Positions 1-8,351 of a stretch of DNA of 64,000 nucleotides are shown here, piece after piece. Position 1 is the first letter of the stretch. The number at the start of each line of letters is the position of its first letter. The translations under genes were made by a program, and so were the position numbers. The DNA is from Stutzerimonas xanthomarina DSM 18231. GTDB taxonomy: Bacteria; Pseudomonadota; Gammaproteobacteria; Pseudomonadales; Pseudomonadaceae. Below the pieces are notes generated by a model that ran no database searches, was not told the DNA's origin, and was given only the letters and a program-made list of their open reading frames with translations. The stretch lies in assembly GCF_900129835.1 (NCBI RefSeq), contig NZ_FQXA01000002.1, forward strand, positions 496,001-560,000, given 5' to 3'.

Positions 1-637
1 CATCGCCGCAGCCGCTGCCGAGCTGGCCCCTGCCGGCGCGCTGAACAGCCTTACCCAGACATTTCTGCGCATGACCACGCCGGGCGTGCCCGACCTGTAT
101 CAAGGTGCGGACTACTGGGATTTCAGCCTGGTCGACCCGGACAACCGCCGCCCCGTCGACTTTGACCGTCGTTGCGCCACATTCCGCCTGGACGCGCAGC
201 CTGCCGAGCTCATGGAGAACTGGCAGGACGGTCGCATCAAGCAATGGCTGATCGCGAACACACTGAGGCTGCGTCGTGCTCACCCACGCCTGTTCACCGA
301 AGGACGCTACGTTCCTTTGAAGGTCGAAGGCGAGCATGCCGAGAGCCTGATCGCCTTCGCCCGTGAGCTCGACGGCAACTGGCTGATCGTGATCGCCGCG
401 CGCCTGGCCTATGGCTTGCTTGGCGACAGCCAGACACCCCAGATTCCGACTGAGCGCTGGGGCGACACCCAGGTTCGATTGCCCGATGCGCTGAGCGGTC
501 AAGCAATGGAGCGACTTTTCGGCGGAATAACAGTCACACCCACACAAGAAGTTTTAAGCGTGCCCGAAGTTTTGCAGCACCTGCCCTTTGCGCTTTTACA
601 GCTAACAACGAGTTCAACAGGAGAATCAGAACAATGA
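1..637 (+). CDS. treY: Malto-oligosyltrehalose synthase TreY, C-terminal part (cut by window edge)
   Basis: The frame is open from base 2 and has no start in the window, so only about the last 211 residues are present. The stretch TPGVPDLYQG followed by SLVDPDNRRPVDF (about residues 25-55 of the visible part) is characteristic of the TreY C-terminal region. TreY isomerises the reducing-end glucose of maltodextrins to give maltooligosyl-trehalose, which TreZ cleaves to free trehalose in the cytoplasm. The stop overlaps the start of the DUF2934 gene (ATGA at 634-637), so the two are translationally coupled. glgX follows. In pseudomonads treZ and malQ normally lie upstream, which here is outside the window. 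Identification rests on family memory plus this context; the remaining length cannot be judged. Confidence 0.93.
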   Translation, partial: IAAAAAELAPAGALNSLTQTFLRMTTPGVPDLYQGADYWDFSLVDPDNRRPVDFDRRCATFRLDAQPAELMENWQDGRIKQWLIANTLRLRRAHPRLFTEGRYVPLKVEGEHAESLIAFARELDGNWLIVIAARLAYGLLGDSQTPQIPTERWGDTQVRLPDALSGQAMERLFGGITVTPTQEVLSVPEVLQHLPFALLQLTTSSTGESEQ

Positions 638-1029
638 CTAAACACGAGCAGCGCATCCGCGAGTTGGCCTACGACATCTGGGTTTCGGAAGGCCGCCCGC
701 ACGGGCAGGACGAACGTCATTGGGAGATGGCCCGCAAGCTGGCCGAAGCGGAAAACGATACCTCTGAATCAAAGCCTGCAGCCCGGACGCGTAAAGCAGT
801 TACAAAACCAACGGATGCCACCCCTGCTGACAAACCCGCCAAGGTGACCAAGGCAGCCAAGCCTGCGAAGGAAGCCAAGGAGCCGAAAGACGTTAAGCCA
901 GCCAAGCCAGCGGTCGCACCGGCCAAGGGGACTGCACGTCCCAAAGCCAAAGCAGGTACCGATGCAGCCGAGGGCACCCCGGAAGGCGTCAAGAAACCCC
1001 GCGCACCTCGCGCCAAGAAAGAAAGCTGA
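634..1029 (+). CDS. DUF2934 protein with lysine/alanine/proline-rich tail
   Basis: This 131-residue protein has two parts. Residues 1-42 form a small acidic/aromatic module with RIRELAYDIWVSEGRPHG and then HWEMARKLAEAE, the typical DUF2934 pattern. Residues 45-131 are low-complexity Lys/Ala/Pro repeats (AKPAK, VKPAKPA, RPKAKA) resembling histone-H1-like tails. The start overlaps the treY stop by ATGA and is preceded by CAGGAG at 618-623. The gene lies between treY and glgX, as in other pseudomonads, so a link to trehalose/glycogen metabolism or stress is likely. The biochemical role of DUF2934 is not known to me. The basic tail suggests binding to nucleic acid or another polyanion, which is inference. 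Confidence 0.85.
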   Translation: MTKHEQRIRELAYDIWVSEGRPHGQDERHWEMARKLAEAENDTSESKPAARTRKAVTKPTDATPADKPAKVTKAAKPAKEAKEPKDVKPAKPAVAPAKGTARPKAKAGTDAAEGTPEGVKKPRAPRAKKES

Positions 1030-1134
1030 ACGACACCGCGCCACAAGTCCAAACCAGTCCTCGAAGAGGGCTGGCGGGCTGTGGCGTCCCATCACCTTGA
1101 ACAGCACCTACCAAGAGTTGCCATCGGAGATTTC

Positions 1135-3285
1135 ATGCGTAGAAACAAACCTGCGGCGCCTCAAATTCTGGTGCCTTCGCGTATTCGCGAAGGACAGCCC
1201 TTCCCGCTTGGCGCCACCTGGGACGGATTAGGGGTTAACTTCGCGATCTTTTCCGCGAACGCCACCAAGGTTGAGCTGTGTCTGTTCGATGCCGATGGCG
1301 AAACCGAGCTCGAGCGCATCGAGCTGCCCGAATACACTGACGAAATCTGGCACGGTTACCTGCCCGATGCCCATCCAGGGCAGATCTATGGCTACCGCGT
1401 GCATGGCCCATATGCGCCGGATGCCGGACACCGCTTCAACCCGAATAAGCTGCTGATCGATCCCTATGCCAAGCAACTGGTCGGCGGGCTTAAGTGGTCC
1501 GAGGCACTGTTCGGCTACACCATCGGCCACGCCGACGCGGACCTGAGCTATGACGAGCGCGACAGTGCGCCCTTCGTGCCAAAGTCCAAGATCATCGACC
1601 CCGCTTTCACCTGGGGGCACGACCGCCCGGTACAGGTGCCCTGGGATCGCACGATCATCTACGAAACCCACGTGCGTGGGTTCACCATGCAGCACCCGGC
1701 AGTACCCGAGGACATGCGCGGCACCTTTGGCGGCTTCAAAACGCCGGAGGTGATCGATTACGTGCGCAAGCTCGGCGTGTCCTCCATCGAGTTTCTGCCG
1801 ATCCACGGCTTCGTGCAGGATCAGCATCTGCTTGAAAAAGGGATGAGCAACTACTGGGGCTACAACAGCATCGCTTTCTTCGCGCCGCATCCGAAATATT
1901 TGGCGAGCGGGAAGATCAGCGAATTCAAGGAAATGGTCGCGCACCTGCACAACGCGGATCTCGAAGTCATCCTCGACGTGGTCTACAACCACACCGCCGA
2001 AGGCAACGAGCTGGGCCCAACGCTTTCCATGCGTGGCATCGATAACGCCTCCTACTACCGGCTGATGCCCGACGAGAAGCGTTACTACATCAACGATTCC
2101 GGAACCGGCAACACGTTGGACATGAGTCACCCCTGTGTCCTGCAAATGGTCACCGACTCCCTGCGCTACTGGGCCGAAGAAATGCACGTCGATGGCTTCC
2201 GCTTCGACCTGGCGACCATTCTCGGCCGCGAGCACGACGGGTATGACGAGCGCCACGGTTTCCTCGTCGCCTGCCGTCAGGACCCGGTGCTGGCCAAGAC
2301 CAAACTCATCGCCGAACCCTGGGACTGTGGCCCCGGCGGTTATCAGGTCGGTGGCTTCCCGCCCGGTTGGGCCGAATGGAACGACCAGTATCGCGACACC
2401 GTGCGCGCGTTCTGGAAAGGCGATGGCGATCAGCTGCCGGACTTTGCGGCGCGCCTGACCGGTTCCGGCGACCTGTTCAATCAGCGTGGCCGCCGCCCGT
2501 TCAGCTCGGTGAACTTCATCACTGCACATGACGGCTTCACCCTGAATGACCTCGTGTCGTATAACGACAAGCACAACGAGGCCAATGACGAAGACAACCG
2601 CGACGGCAGCAACAACAACATCTCCTGGAACCATGGTGCGGAAGGCTCGACCGACGATCCGGAGATCAACGAACTGCGCTTCCGGCAGATGCGTAACTTC
2701 TTCGGCACCCTTTTGTTCTCACAGGGCACGCCGATGATCGTCGCCGGTGACGAGTTCGCACGCACCCAGAACGGCAACAACAATGCCTACTGCCAGGACA
2801 GCGAAATCGGCTGGGTCAACTGGGATATCTCCGAGGATGGCCGCGCGCTGCAGGCCTTCGTGCGCAAGCTGATCCGGTTGCGTCAGCGCTACCCGATGCT
2901 GCGTCGTGGACGCTTCCTCGTCGGCGCCTATAACGAAGAGCTGGGCGTCAAGGATGTGACCTGGCTGGCACCACACGGCGAGGAGATGACCATCGAGCAC
3001 TGGGAAGACGGCAACAACCGGTGCATGGGCATGCTGCTCGATGGTCGGGCGCAGCCCACCGGTATCCGCAAGACCGGCTCGGACGCGACGCTGCTGATCA
3101 TCGTCAATGCTCATCATGATGTGGTCAATTTCGCACTACCCGAGGTGCCTCAGGGCATCTATTGGAACCGCCTGATTGATACCAACAACCCCAACGCCCG
3201 ATCCGAGCGTTTCGACTTCAACAACGAGTACGCCCTCACCGGCCGCTCGCTGTTGCTGTTCGAGCTGATCAAGGAAGAGGAATAG
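1135..3285 (+). CDS. glgX: Glycogen debranching enzyme GlgX (isoamylase-type)
   Basis: This 716-residue GH13 enzyme hydrolyses alpha-1,6 branches left after phosphorylase trimming of glycogen. The N-terminal CBM48-like module (about residues 10-110) begins with PFPLGATWDGLGVNFAIFS, followed by the catalytic barrel. The GH13 triad is visible: Asp358 in VDGFRFDLA, Glu394 in LIAEPWDCG and Asp466 in FITAHDGFTLNDLVSYN. The ATG at 1135 is preferred to the GTG at 1081 (18 residues longer) because GGAGA at 1126-1130 sits 4 nt before it and the extra residues are not family-like. The length is normal for GlgX. It is the last gene of the treY-DUF2934-glgX run and is followed by a strong terminator at 3324. 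Confidence 0.96.
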   Translation: MRRNKPAAPQILVPSRIREGQPFPLGATWDGLGVNFAIFSANATKVELCLFDADGETELERIELPEYTDEIWHGYLPDAHPGQIYGYRVHGPYAPDAGHRFNPNKLLIDPYAKQLVGGLKWSEALFGYTIGHADADLSYDERDSAPFVPKSKIIDPAFTWGHDRPVQVPWDRTIIYETHVRGFTMQHPAVPEDMRGTFGGFKTPEVIDYVRKLGVSSIEFLPIHGFVQDQHLLEKGMSNYWGYNSIAFFAPHPKYLASGKISEFKEMVAHLHNADLEVILDVVYNHTAEGNELGPTLSMRGIDNASYYRLMPDEKRYYINDSGTGNTLDMSHPCVLQMVTDSLRYWAEEMHVDGFRFDLATILGREHDGYDERHGFLVACRQDPVLAKTKLIAEPWDCGPGGYQVGGFPPGWAEWNDQYRDTVRAFWKGDGDQLPDFAARLTGSGDLFNQRGRRPFSSVNFITAHDGFTLNDLVSYNDKHNEANDEDNRDGSNNNISWNHGAEGSTDDPEINELRFRQMRNFFGTLLFSQGTPMIVAGDEFARTQNGNNNAYCQDSEIGWVNWDISEDGRALQAFVRKLIRLRQRYPMLRRGRFLVGAYNEELGVKDVTWLAPHGEEMTIEHWEDGNNRCMGMLLDGRAQPTGIRKTGSDATLLIIVNAHHDVVNFALPEVPQGIYWNRLIDTNNPNARSERFDFNNEYALTGRSLLLFELIKEEE

Positions 3286-3323
3286 CGGGCAAGCAGGCAC
3301 CGACCTGACAACAGTTGCGTTCA

Positions 3324-3348
3324 AAGCCCCGGTCTCCGGGGCTTTTTT
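3324..3348 (+). terminator. Rho-independent terminator after glgX
   Basis: Perfect 9-bp stem AAGCCCCGG / CCGGGGCTT (3324-3332 and 3336-3344) with a TCT loop, running into a six-T tract at 3343-3348. It lies 40 bp after the glgX stop and ends the treY-DUF2934-glgX transcript. Confidence 0.92.
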
Positions 3349-3523
3349 GTTCCTGCAGGACAACAACCACCAGCACTCAACCGTTCGTTTGAACTCGACG
3401 TGCGGTATGGAACCCCACCAACCACCTCCAGTCCCAACCCACAGCGCGACGTTCATGAACCTACGGATTTGTTCCTGCCAGTCGCGGGCAGAGAGTGTCC
3501 CTTCCGTGACGGATCACCTCTTT

Positions 3524-4378
3524 ATGCATCTCACTCGGCTGATCATTTCTTTCGTTCTGCTGACCTTCGGCTCCATCGTTGCCCTGCCCTTGCTCGCCAG
3601 TGGCACTATCAGCAATGCGACGCTGCCTGCTGCCAAACCGGGCACCGTAAAGCTGTTCGTCAACCGTGTCGGCTCGGGCAAAGCGATGGACGTACGCAAC
3701 GATACCGACGTTCCGGTCGAAGTCGTGCTGCGCCTGACGCACATGGTCAACGTCACTGGTGTTGGCAAAGGCCTGGTCCGCAAGACAGTGCCAGCACGGA
3801 CCCGTATGCGCGTCGCCACGTTGCGCAAGCGCCAACCCGGCTATCCATTGATGTACCAGCACTCGTTCAGCTACTCGCTGATCTATTCACCTGAGCCGGG
3901 CAAAAAGGGTTCCGTCGGCGGTTATGCCTATGCCCTCCCCTGGAAAGGCGGACCGTTCTCCATTTCGCAGGGCGCTGGCGGTGACTATAGCCACACCTCG
4001 CCCAAGGGCCGTTACGCGATCGATATCGCCATGCCGGAGGGCACACCCATCGTGGCGGCGCGTGCGGGAACGGTGTTGAAGGCGCGTGATGGGCAGCACG
4101 GGCGGATGCCCAACCCCGCTGGCAACTACGTGCGAATCCTGCACGACGACGGCACGCATAGCGCATACCTGCACCTGAGGCGCGGTTCAGTGAAGGTTAA
4201 AGCAGGGCAACAGGTAAAGGTCGGCAGTCTGCTTGGCCAGTCCGGCAATACCGGTCGTAGCACTGGGCCGCACCTGCATTTCGTCGTTCAGAAAGCTTAT
4301 GGCGACTCGATGCTGTCGATTCCTTTCCGATTTTCACAACCGGTCAGTACGCTGCCGAACTTCGCCAGCAACAACTGA
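3524..4378 (+). CDS. Secreted M23-family peptidase
   Basis: This 284-residue protein starts with a signal peptide (MHLTRLIISF, hydrophobic to about residue 28, then LASG). A beta-rich N-terminal region leads to a C-terminal LytM/M23 domain from about residue 145. The domain signature is GRYAIDIAMPEGTPIVAARAG around Asp167 and TGPHLHFVV with His250 and His252. M23 enzymes cut peptidoglycan cross-bridges using zinc held by His, Asp and the second His of HxH. Here the upstream His nearest Asp167 is His157, ten residues away instead of four, so the first ligand is unusually placed (a spacing seen in YAxDxAMP-type relatives). The start at 3524 was chosen because it gives a clean signal peptide. 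A longer frame from 3347 would start inside the glgX terminator. Confidence 0.87.
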   Translation: MHLTRLIISFVLLTFGSIVALPLLASGTISNATLPAAKPGTVKLFVNRVGSGKAMDVRNDTDVPVEVVLRLTHMVNVTGVGKGLVRKTVPARTRMRVATLRKRQPGYPLMYQHSFSYSLIYSPEPGKKGSVGGYAYALPWKGGPFSISQGAGGDYSHTSPKGRYAIDIAMPEGTPIVAARAGTVLKARDGQHGRMPNPAGNYVRILHDDGTHSAYLHLRRGSVKVKAGQQVKVGSLLGQSGNTGRSTGPHLHFVVQKAYGDSMLSIPFRFSQPVSTLPNFASNN

Positions 4379-4391
4379 CCGCGACAGCGGT

Positions 4392-4670
4392 TCAGCGCTG
4401 CCAGGCAAATTTGAACGTCTCGTCGGCTGACATGCGCTGCAGGTGGTCAGCCACAACGCCTTCCCGCGTCAGCTGTTCCTCGTCCGCGGTCTGCAAGGTC
4501 GCGGTCAGGCTGTTTTCTCCTGCCGTCAGCGAGCACTGAGTATCGCCCAAGGCGATACGGCCGTGCTGGTCATCGAAGTCCACCTCGAACTTATGGCTCC
4601 AATGTTTGCAAAGACGCCGGATCAGACGGCTCGGATCAGTGGTCTGGATCTGTACGGTGGAGCTGAGCAT
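4392..4670 (-). CDS. DUF2218 family protein
   Basis: This 92-residue protein matches the DUF2218 pattern. It has an N-terminal strand, then LCKHWSHKFEVDFDDQHG (about 21-38), an acidic middle, and a C-terminal VVADHLQRMSADETFKFAW. The conserved LCKHWxHK stretch could bind metal or a small molecule, but no function is established to my knowledge. The gene converges on the M23 peptidase with 13 bp between stops and lies just downstream of the dioxygenase gene on the same strand (31 bp apart), so it is probably co-transcribed with that gene. Confidence 0.8.
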   Translation of the reverse strand: MLSSTVQIQTTDPSRLIRRLCKHWSHKFEVDFDDQHGRIALGDTQCSLTAGENSLTATLQTADEEQLTREGVVADHLQRMSADETFKFAWQR

Positions 4671-4701
4671 GAGAGACCTCTTTTCTGAATGGGCTAGTTA
4701 A

Positions 4702-5529
4702 TCAATCAAACCGGTACGCCGACAGCGTCGTATGCATGACGCGATCGGTGAATACCTTGCGCCCCGCCCCGTCCGCCGCAGCACCGGCCGCCACCATCAG
4801 CGGCAGTAGGTGTTCTTCACCACGGGGCGGATGACAAAGCCGCGCCGAAGGCGCCTGCTCCCAACCCTGCAGCAGCACCTCACGATCCGGGGGCGGGGCG
4901 CTGACGGCGTCGGTCAACCATTGATCGAACTCATCCGAAATCGGCGCAAACCGCGGATCGCCATAGCCACGCATGTTGTGGAAACTCATGCCGCTCCCGA
5001 CGATCAACACGCCTTCGTCACGCAGCGCGGCGATGGCGCGACCAATAGCGAGATGGGTCGCCGCGTCCAGATCGCGTTGCAGCGACAGCTGCACCACCGG
5101 CACGTCTGCCTCGGCAAACATCAGCTTTAGCGGGATGAAGGTGCCGTGGTCGTAGCCGCGCTGCCCGTCCTCGCCCGCCGCAATGCCAGCCTCACCAAGC
5201 AACTTGACCAGCCGTGCCGCCAGCGTCGGATCGCCTGGTGCCGGGTACTCCAAGGCGTAGGTGTGCGCGGGAAATCCGTTGTAGTCATAGATGAGGCCGG
5301 GGCGTGCGTTCGCGGTGACCATGACGCGGGGCTCCAGCCAATGCCCGGAGATCAACACAATCGCACGGGGACGCTGCGGCAAGGTTGCGCCGACCGATCG
5401 GAGAAAGGCAGCCATCGCATCCCAGGCATCGATCGGGTTCCATTCCATGAAAAAACAAGGGCCGGCACCGTGCGGCACGAACAGCGTTGGCATCCGAGTT
5501 TGTGGCGTGATGGTCGTGTGTTCATTCAT
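4702..5529 (-). CDS. LigB-type extradiol dioxygenase (DODA / YgiD-like)
   Basis: This 275-residue protein of the class III extradiol dioxygenase (LigB) family resembles the zinc-dependent 4,5-DOPA dioxygenase YgiD. Metal-site motifs are visible: MPTLFVPHGAGPCF near the N-terminus, LISGHWLEP (about 68-76), a GYDHGTFIPLKLMFP-like stretch (about 140-154), and RVMHTTLSAYRF at the C-terminus. The family opens catecholic rings; the true substrate cannot be read from sequence. The start at 5529 (MNEHTT) is the nearest ATG giving the usual length. The frame extends upstream to 5628, but those residues are not family-like. A LysR remnant lies just upstream on the opposite strand, which may once have been its divergent regulator. 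Confidence 0.87.
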   Translation of the reverse strand: MNEHTTITPQTRMPTLFVPHGAGPCFFMEWNPIDAWDAMAAFLRSVGATLPQRPRAIVLISGHWLEPRVMVTANARPGLIYDYNGFPAHTYALEYPAPGDPTLAARLVKLLGEAGIAAGEDGQRGYDHGTFIPLKLMFAEADVPVVQLSLQRDLDAATHLAIGRAIAALRDEGVLIVGSGMSFHNMRGYGDPRFAPISDEFDQWLTDAVSAPPPDREVLLQGWEQAPSARLCHPPRGEEHLLPLMVAAGAAADGAGRKVFTDRVMHTTLSAYRFD

Positions 5530-5599
5530 GGCATCGTCATCTTGAGCAGGTGGATGCACAGTATGGATCAGCCAGGTTGACCTTATCGCTAACAGCTGA

Positions 5600-5890
5600 G
5601 ACATGGCGGTGCGAATCGGCCGCCTCACCGACAGTTCGTTGCAGGCCCGCCGCCTGACAGATTGCCCGATGTGGGTGTACGCCTCGCCCGGTTACCTGCC
5701 CCGGCATGGCGTGCCAAGGCGGGTGAGCGATCTGTCGCAGGATAATTGCCTGGGTTATAGCCTGTCGGACCTGCTGGGCGGTCGGGAATGGCCCGGCCGG
5801 AGAGTTCCGCGTGCCCGTTCAGGGCAACCTGGTCGCCAATAACGGCGCGGCGCCGGTGGCAGCCGCCGTCGGTGACCAAGGGCTGAATAA
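5600..5890 (+). pseudogene. LysR-type regulator remnant (effector domain only, frameshifted)
   Basis: From 5600 the + strand reads D-MAVRIGRLTDSSLQARRL and then MWVYASPGYLPRHGVPRRVSDL, the usual LysR substrate-binding-domain wording. A TGA lies immediately upstream in frame (5597-5599). Near 5800 the similarity moves to another frame, EFRVPVQGNLVANNG followed by AVGDQGL, and it fades by about 5890. No helix-turn-helix is present. This is the middle of an effector domain left after loss of both ends plus a frameshift. It points away from the dioxygenase gene, the classic arrangement for a divergent LysR regulator, so that gene has probably lost its dedicated regulator. Confidence 0.8.
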
Positions 5891-6151
5891 ACACCAAATA
5901 CCGATGCTGAGCGGCCGCGGCGGCGGCGCAGCGGAAAAAAAGATGAACCGGGCAAGCCACCGTCAGTCCGAATGAAAGGAGCAGGTTGCACCAGCAGCGT
6001 GCCGCGTCGCCCCGCCTATAAAGGCCAGGCGCACCCAAGGATTTTTCAGTCCAGCTGTCCCAGCTCGGCTGATCTGCAGGATGTCACTCACCATTCATTC
6101 AGACCAATCGAAGCCCGGCCAGGCGCGATTGGACCGTTTATGGAGACGCCC

Positions 6152-7417
6152 ATGAAAGCTGTTGTCTATCACGATGTCGGCGACATACGCCTCGAAGACG
6201 TACCCGACCCCAAGATCGAAGCCCCGACCGACGCCATTGTGCGCATCACTGCCTCAGCCATCTGCGGAACGGATCTGCACTTCGTGCGCGGCACCTTCAG
6301 CGGCATGAAGCCCGGCACCATTCTTGGCCACGAAGCAGTCGGCATTGTTGAAGAGCTCGGCGACGATGTGCGCAACCTGCAAATCGGCGATCGTGTGGTG
6401 GTTCCCTCGACCATCGCTTGCGGCAACTGCTCGTACTGCCGCTCCGGCTATTTTGCTCAGTGCGACGTGGCCAACCCCAACGGCAAGGAAGCGGGCACTT
6501 CGTTCTTCGGTGGCCCGGCCGCAACCGGTCCGTTCAACGGCCTGCAAGCCGAAAAGGCGCGCATTCCCTTCGCCAACATCGGCCTGGTGAAGCTGCCACC
6601 GGAAATCAGTGATGACCAGGCAATCCTGCTCTCGGACATTTTCCCAACCGGCTATTTCGGCGCGGAGATGGCCGAGATCAAAGCCGGCGACACGGTAGCG
6701 GTGTTCGGTTGCGGCCCGGTCGGCCAATTCGCCATTGCCAGCGCCAAATTGCTGGGTGCCGGGCGCGTCTTTGCCATCGATCAGTTTGATGACCGTTTGC
6801 GCATGGCCCAGCGCCAGGGTGCGGAGATCATCGACTTCAATCGCGAAGACCCGATCGAAACGCTTAAGAGGCTGACCGGCGGGATTGGCGTCGACCGCGT
6901 GATTGACGCCGTGGGCGTCGATGCGGAACACGGTTGCTGCGGTGGCAAACCTGCCGACGGTACGAACCTCGACCAGAACGCCAAGTGGCAGCCGGGCGAC
7001 GGTCCGTCCCAGGTGCTGGAATGGGGTGTGGAGTGTCTGGCGAAGGCCGGCACCCTGTCGATTATCGGCGTGTATCCACCGGATGCCATGACCTTCCCTA
7101 TCGGAAAGGCGATGAACAAGAACATCACCATGAACATGGGTAACTGTCACCACCGCAAGTACATCCCGCGGCTGATCGAGATGATCCAGGCGCGACGTAT
7201 CGACCCGACGAAGATTCTCACGCAGGTCAAGCCGATGAGCGATGTCATCGCCGCATTCGAAGCGTTCGATCGGCGCGAGGGCGGTTGGATCAAGGTCGAG
7301 CTGAAGCCTCAGCGCGAGGGTTCGGAGGTTTCCGGCTCGAAGGAAGCACTGGTCGACGAGGCCATTGCCGACACCTTCCCTGCCAGCGACCCAACCAGCA
7401 TGCAAAGCCCCCGCTAG
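6152..7417 (+). CDS. Zinc-dependent alcohol/formaldehyde-type dehydrogenase with C-terminal tail
   Basis: This 421-residue MDR-family dehydrogenase has an N-terminal catalytic fold with a zinc ligand in ICGTDLHF (Cys38) and GHEAVGIVEE. A structural-zinc lobe carries Cys90, Cys93, Cys96 and Cys104 in CGNCSYCRSGYFAQC. The Rossmann fold starts at GCGPVGQFAI (Gly186 onward). A cysteine-bearing insert (HGCCGGKPADG) is typical of the glutathione-independent formaldehyde dehydrogenase-like subgroup. After the enzyme fold comes a tail ending in DEAIADTFPASDPTS, a motif I associate with short stress-related pseudomonad proteins. The start at 6152 has GGAG at 6142-6145; the open frame extends back to 5972 through non-family sequence. 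It leads a + strand run with the DUF72 and ybhP-like genes and corresponds in position to PA2158. Confidence 0.88.
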   Translation: MKAVVYHDVGDIRLEDVPDPKIEAPTDAIVRITASAICGTDLHFVRGTFSGMKPGTILGHEAVGIVEELGDDVRNLQIGDRVVVPSTIACGNCSYCRSGYFAQCDVANPNGKEAGTSFFGGPAATGPFNGLQAEKARIPFANIGLVKLPPEISDDQAILLSDIFPTGYFGAEMAEIKAGDTVAVFGCGPVGQFAIASAKLLGAGRVFAIDQFDDRLRMAQRQGAEIIDFNREDPIETLKRLTGGIGVDRVIDAVGVDAEHGCCGGKPADGTNLDQNAKWQPGDGPSQVLEWGVECLAKAGTLSIIGVYPPDAMTFPIGKAMNKNITMNMGNCHHRKYIPRLIEMIQARRIDPTKILTQVKPMSDVIAAFEAFDRREGGWIKVELKPQREGSEVSGSKEALVDEAIADTFPASDPTSMQSPR

Positions 7418-7433
7418 GCCACCGGAGCAAGCG

Positions 7434-8351
7434 ATGGCAGCCATCCATATAGGCATTTCCGGCTGGCGCTACACACCCTGGCGAGGCGACTTCTACCCCA
7501 AGGGACTCGTCCAGAAGAACGAGCTGAAGTTCGCCTCGCGCGCCGTGAGCAGCATCGAGATCAACGGCTCGTTCTACTCGCTGCAGAAGCCAGAACTCTA
7601 CGCCGGCTGGTATGACGAGACGCCCGCGGGCTTCGTTTTCAGCGTCAAGGCGCCTCGCTACATCACCCATGTGCTGCGCCTGCGGGATGTAGAGAAACCC
7701 ATTGCGAACTTTCTCGCCTCCGGTGTTCTTGCGCTCAAGGACAAGCTCGGACCGATGCTTTGGCAGTTCCCACCTTCGTTCAAGTTCGAACCAGAGCGTT
7801 TCGAAACTTTCCTCGCCCTGCTGCCGCATGACACCGAAGCCGCGCTGGAAATGGCCAAGGGCTGCGAAGCGCGCATGGAGGGACGCAGTTATCTGCAGAT
7901 TGATCGCAAACGTCGCCTTCGGCATGCGGTCGAAATACGTAACGAGAGCTTTGTCGACCCGGCGTTCGTAGCGCTGCTGCGCAAGTACAAGGTCGCGCTG
8001 GTCGTGGCCGATACGGCGGGCAAGTGGCCCTATCGAGAAGACCTCACCAGCGATTTCGTCTACATCCGCCTTCATGGTGCCGAACAGCTCTACACCAGCG
8101 GTTACACCGATGAGGCGCTGAATAATTGGGCCCAGCGCATCACCCTTTGGAACAACGGCAGCCAGCCTGACGACGCGCATCTGATCAGCGACACCAAACC
8201 ACCGGTGCGCAAGCAACGCGCCGTCTACCGCTATTTCGATAACGATGTAAAGGTCCGGGCGCCGTACGATGCGCGACAGTTGTTGCGCCGGCTCGGACTG
8301 GATAAAGACCTGGAAACCACTCCAGGCCAGTTGGAAGGAGCATTGGCGTGA
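7434..8351 (+). CDS. DUF72 family protein (YecE-like)
   Basis: This 305-residue protein begins IHIGISGWRYTPWRGDFYP, the diagnostic DUF72 opening. EINGSFYSLQKPE (about 40-52) and GPMLWQFPPSFKF (about 103-115) also fit this TIM-barrel-like family, as does a later VYIRLHG. The molecular function of DUF72 is unknown. The start is set by GGAG at 7424-7427, seven bases before the ATG at 7434, only 16 bp after the dehydrogenase stop. Its stop overlaps the next gene's GTG start (GTGA, 8348-8351), so it is coupled to the ybhP-like/clsB/ybhN-like trio. Confidence 0.87.
   Translation: MAAIHIGISGWRYTPWRGDFYPKGLVQKNELKFASRAVSSIEINGSFYSLQKPELYAGWYDETPAGFVFSVKAPRYITHVLRLRDVEKPIANFLASGVLALKDKLGPMLWQFPPSFKFEPERFETFLALLPHDTEAALEMAKGCEARMEGRSYLQIDRKRRLRHAVEIRNESFVDPAFVALLRKYKVALVVADTAGKWPYREDLTSDFVYIRLHGAEQLYTSGYTDEALNNWAQRITLWNNGSQPDDAHLISDTKPPVRKQRAVYRYFDNDVKVRAPYDARQLLRRLGLDKDLETTPGQLEGALA

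Noticed and set aside
1228..2634. Long minus-strand open frame (468 residues) opposite glgX
   Set aside because: It is a mirror of glgX coding sequence, rich in His/Val/Ala/Asp and without family motifs. The + strand protein has a full catalytic triad.
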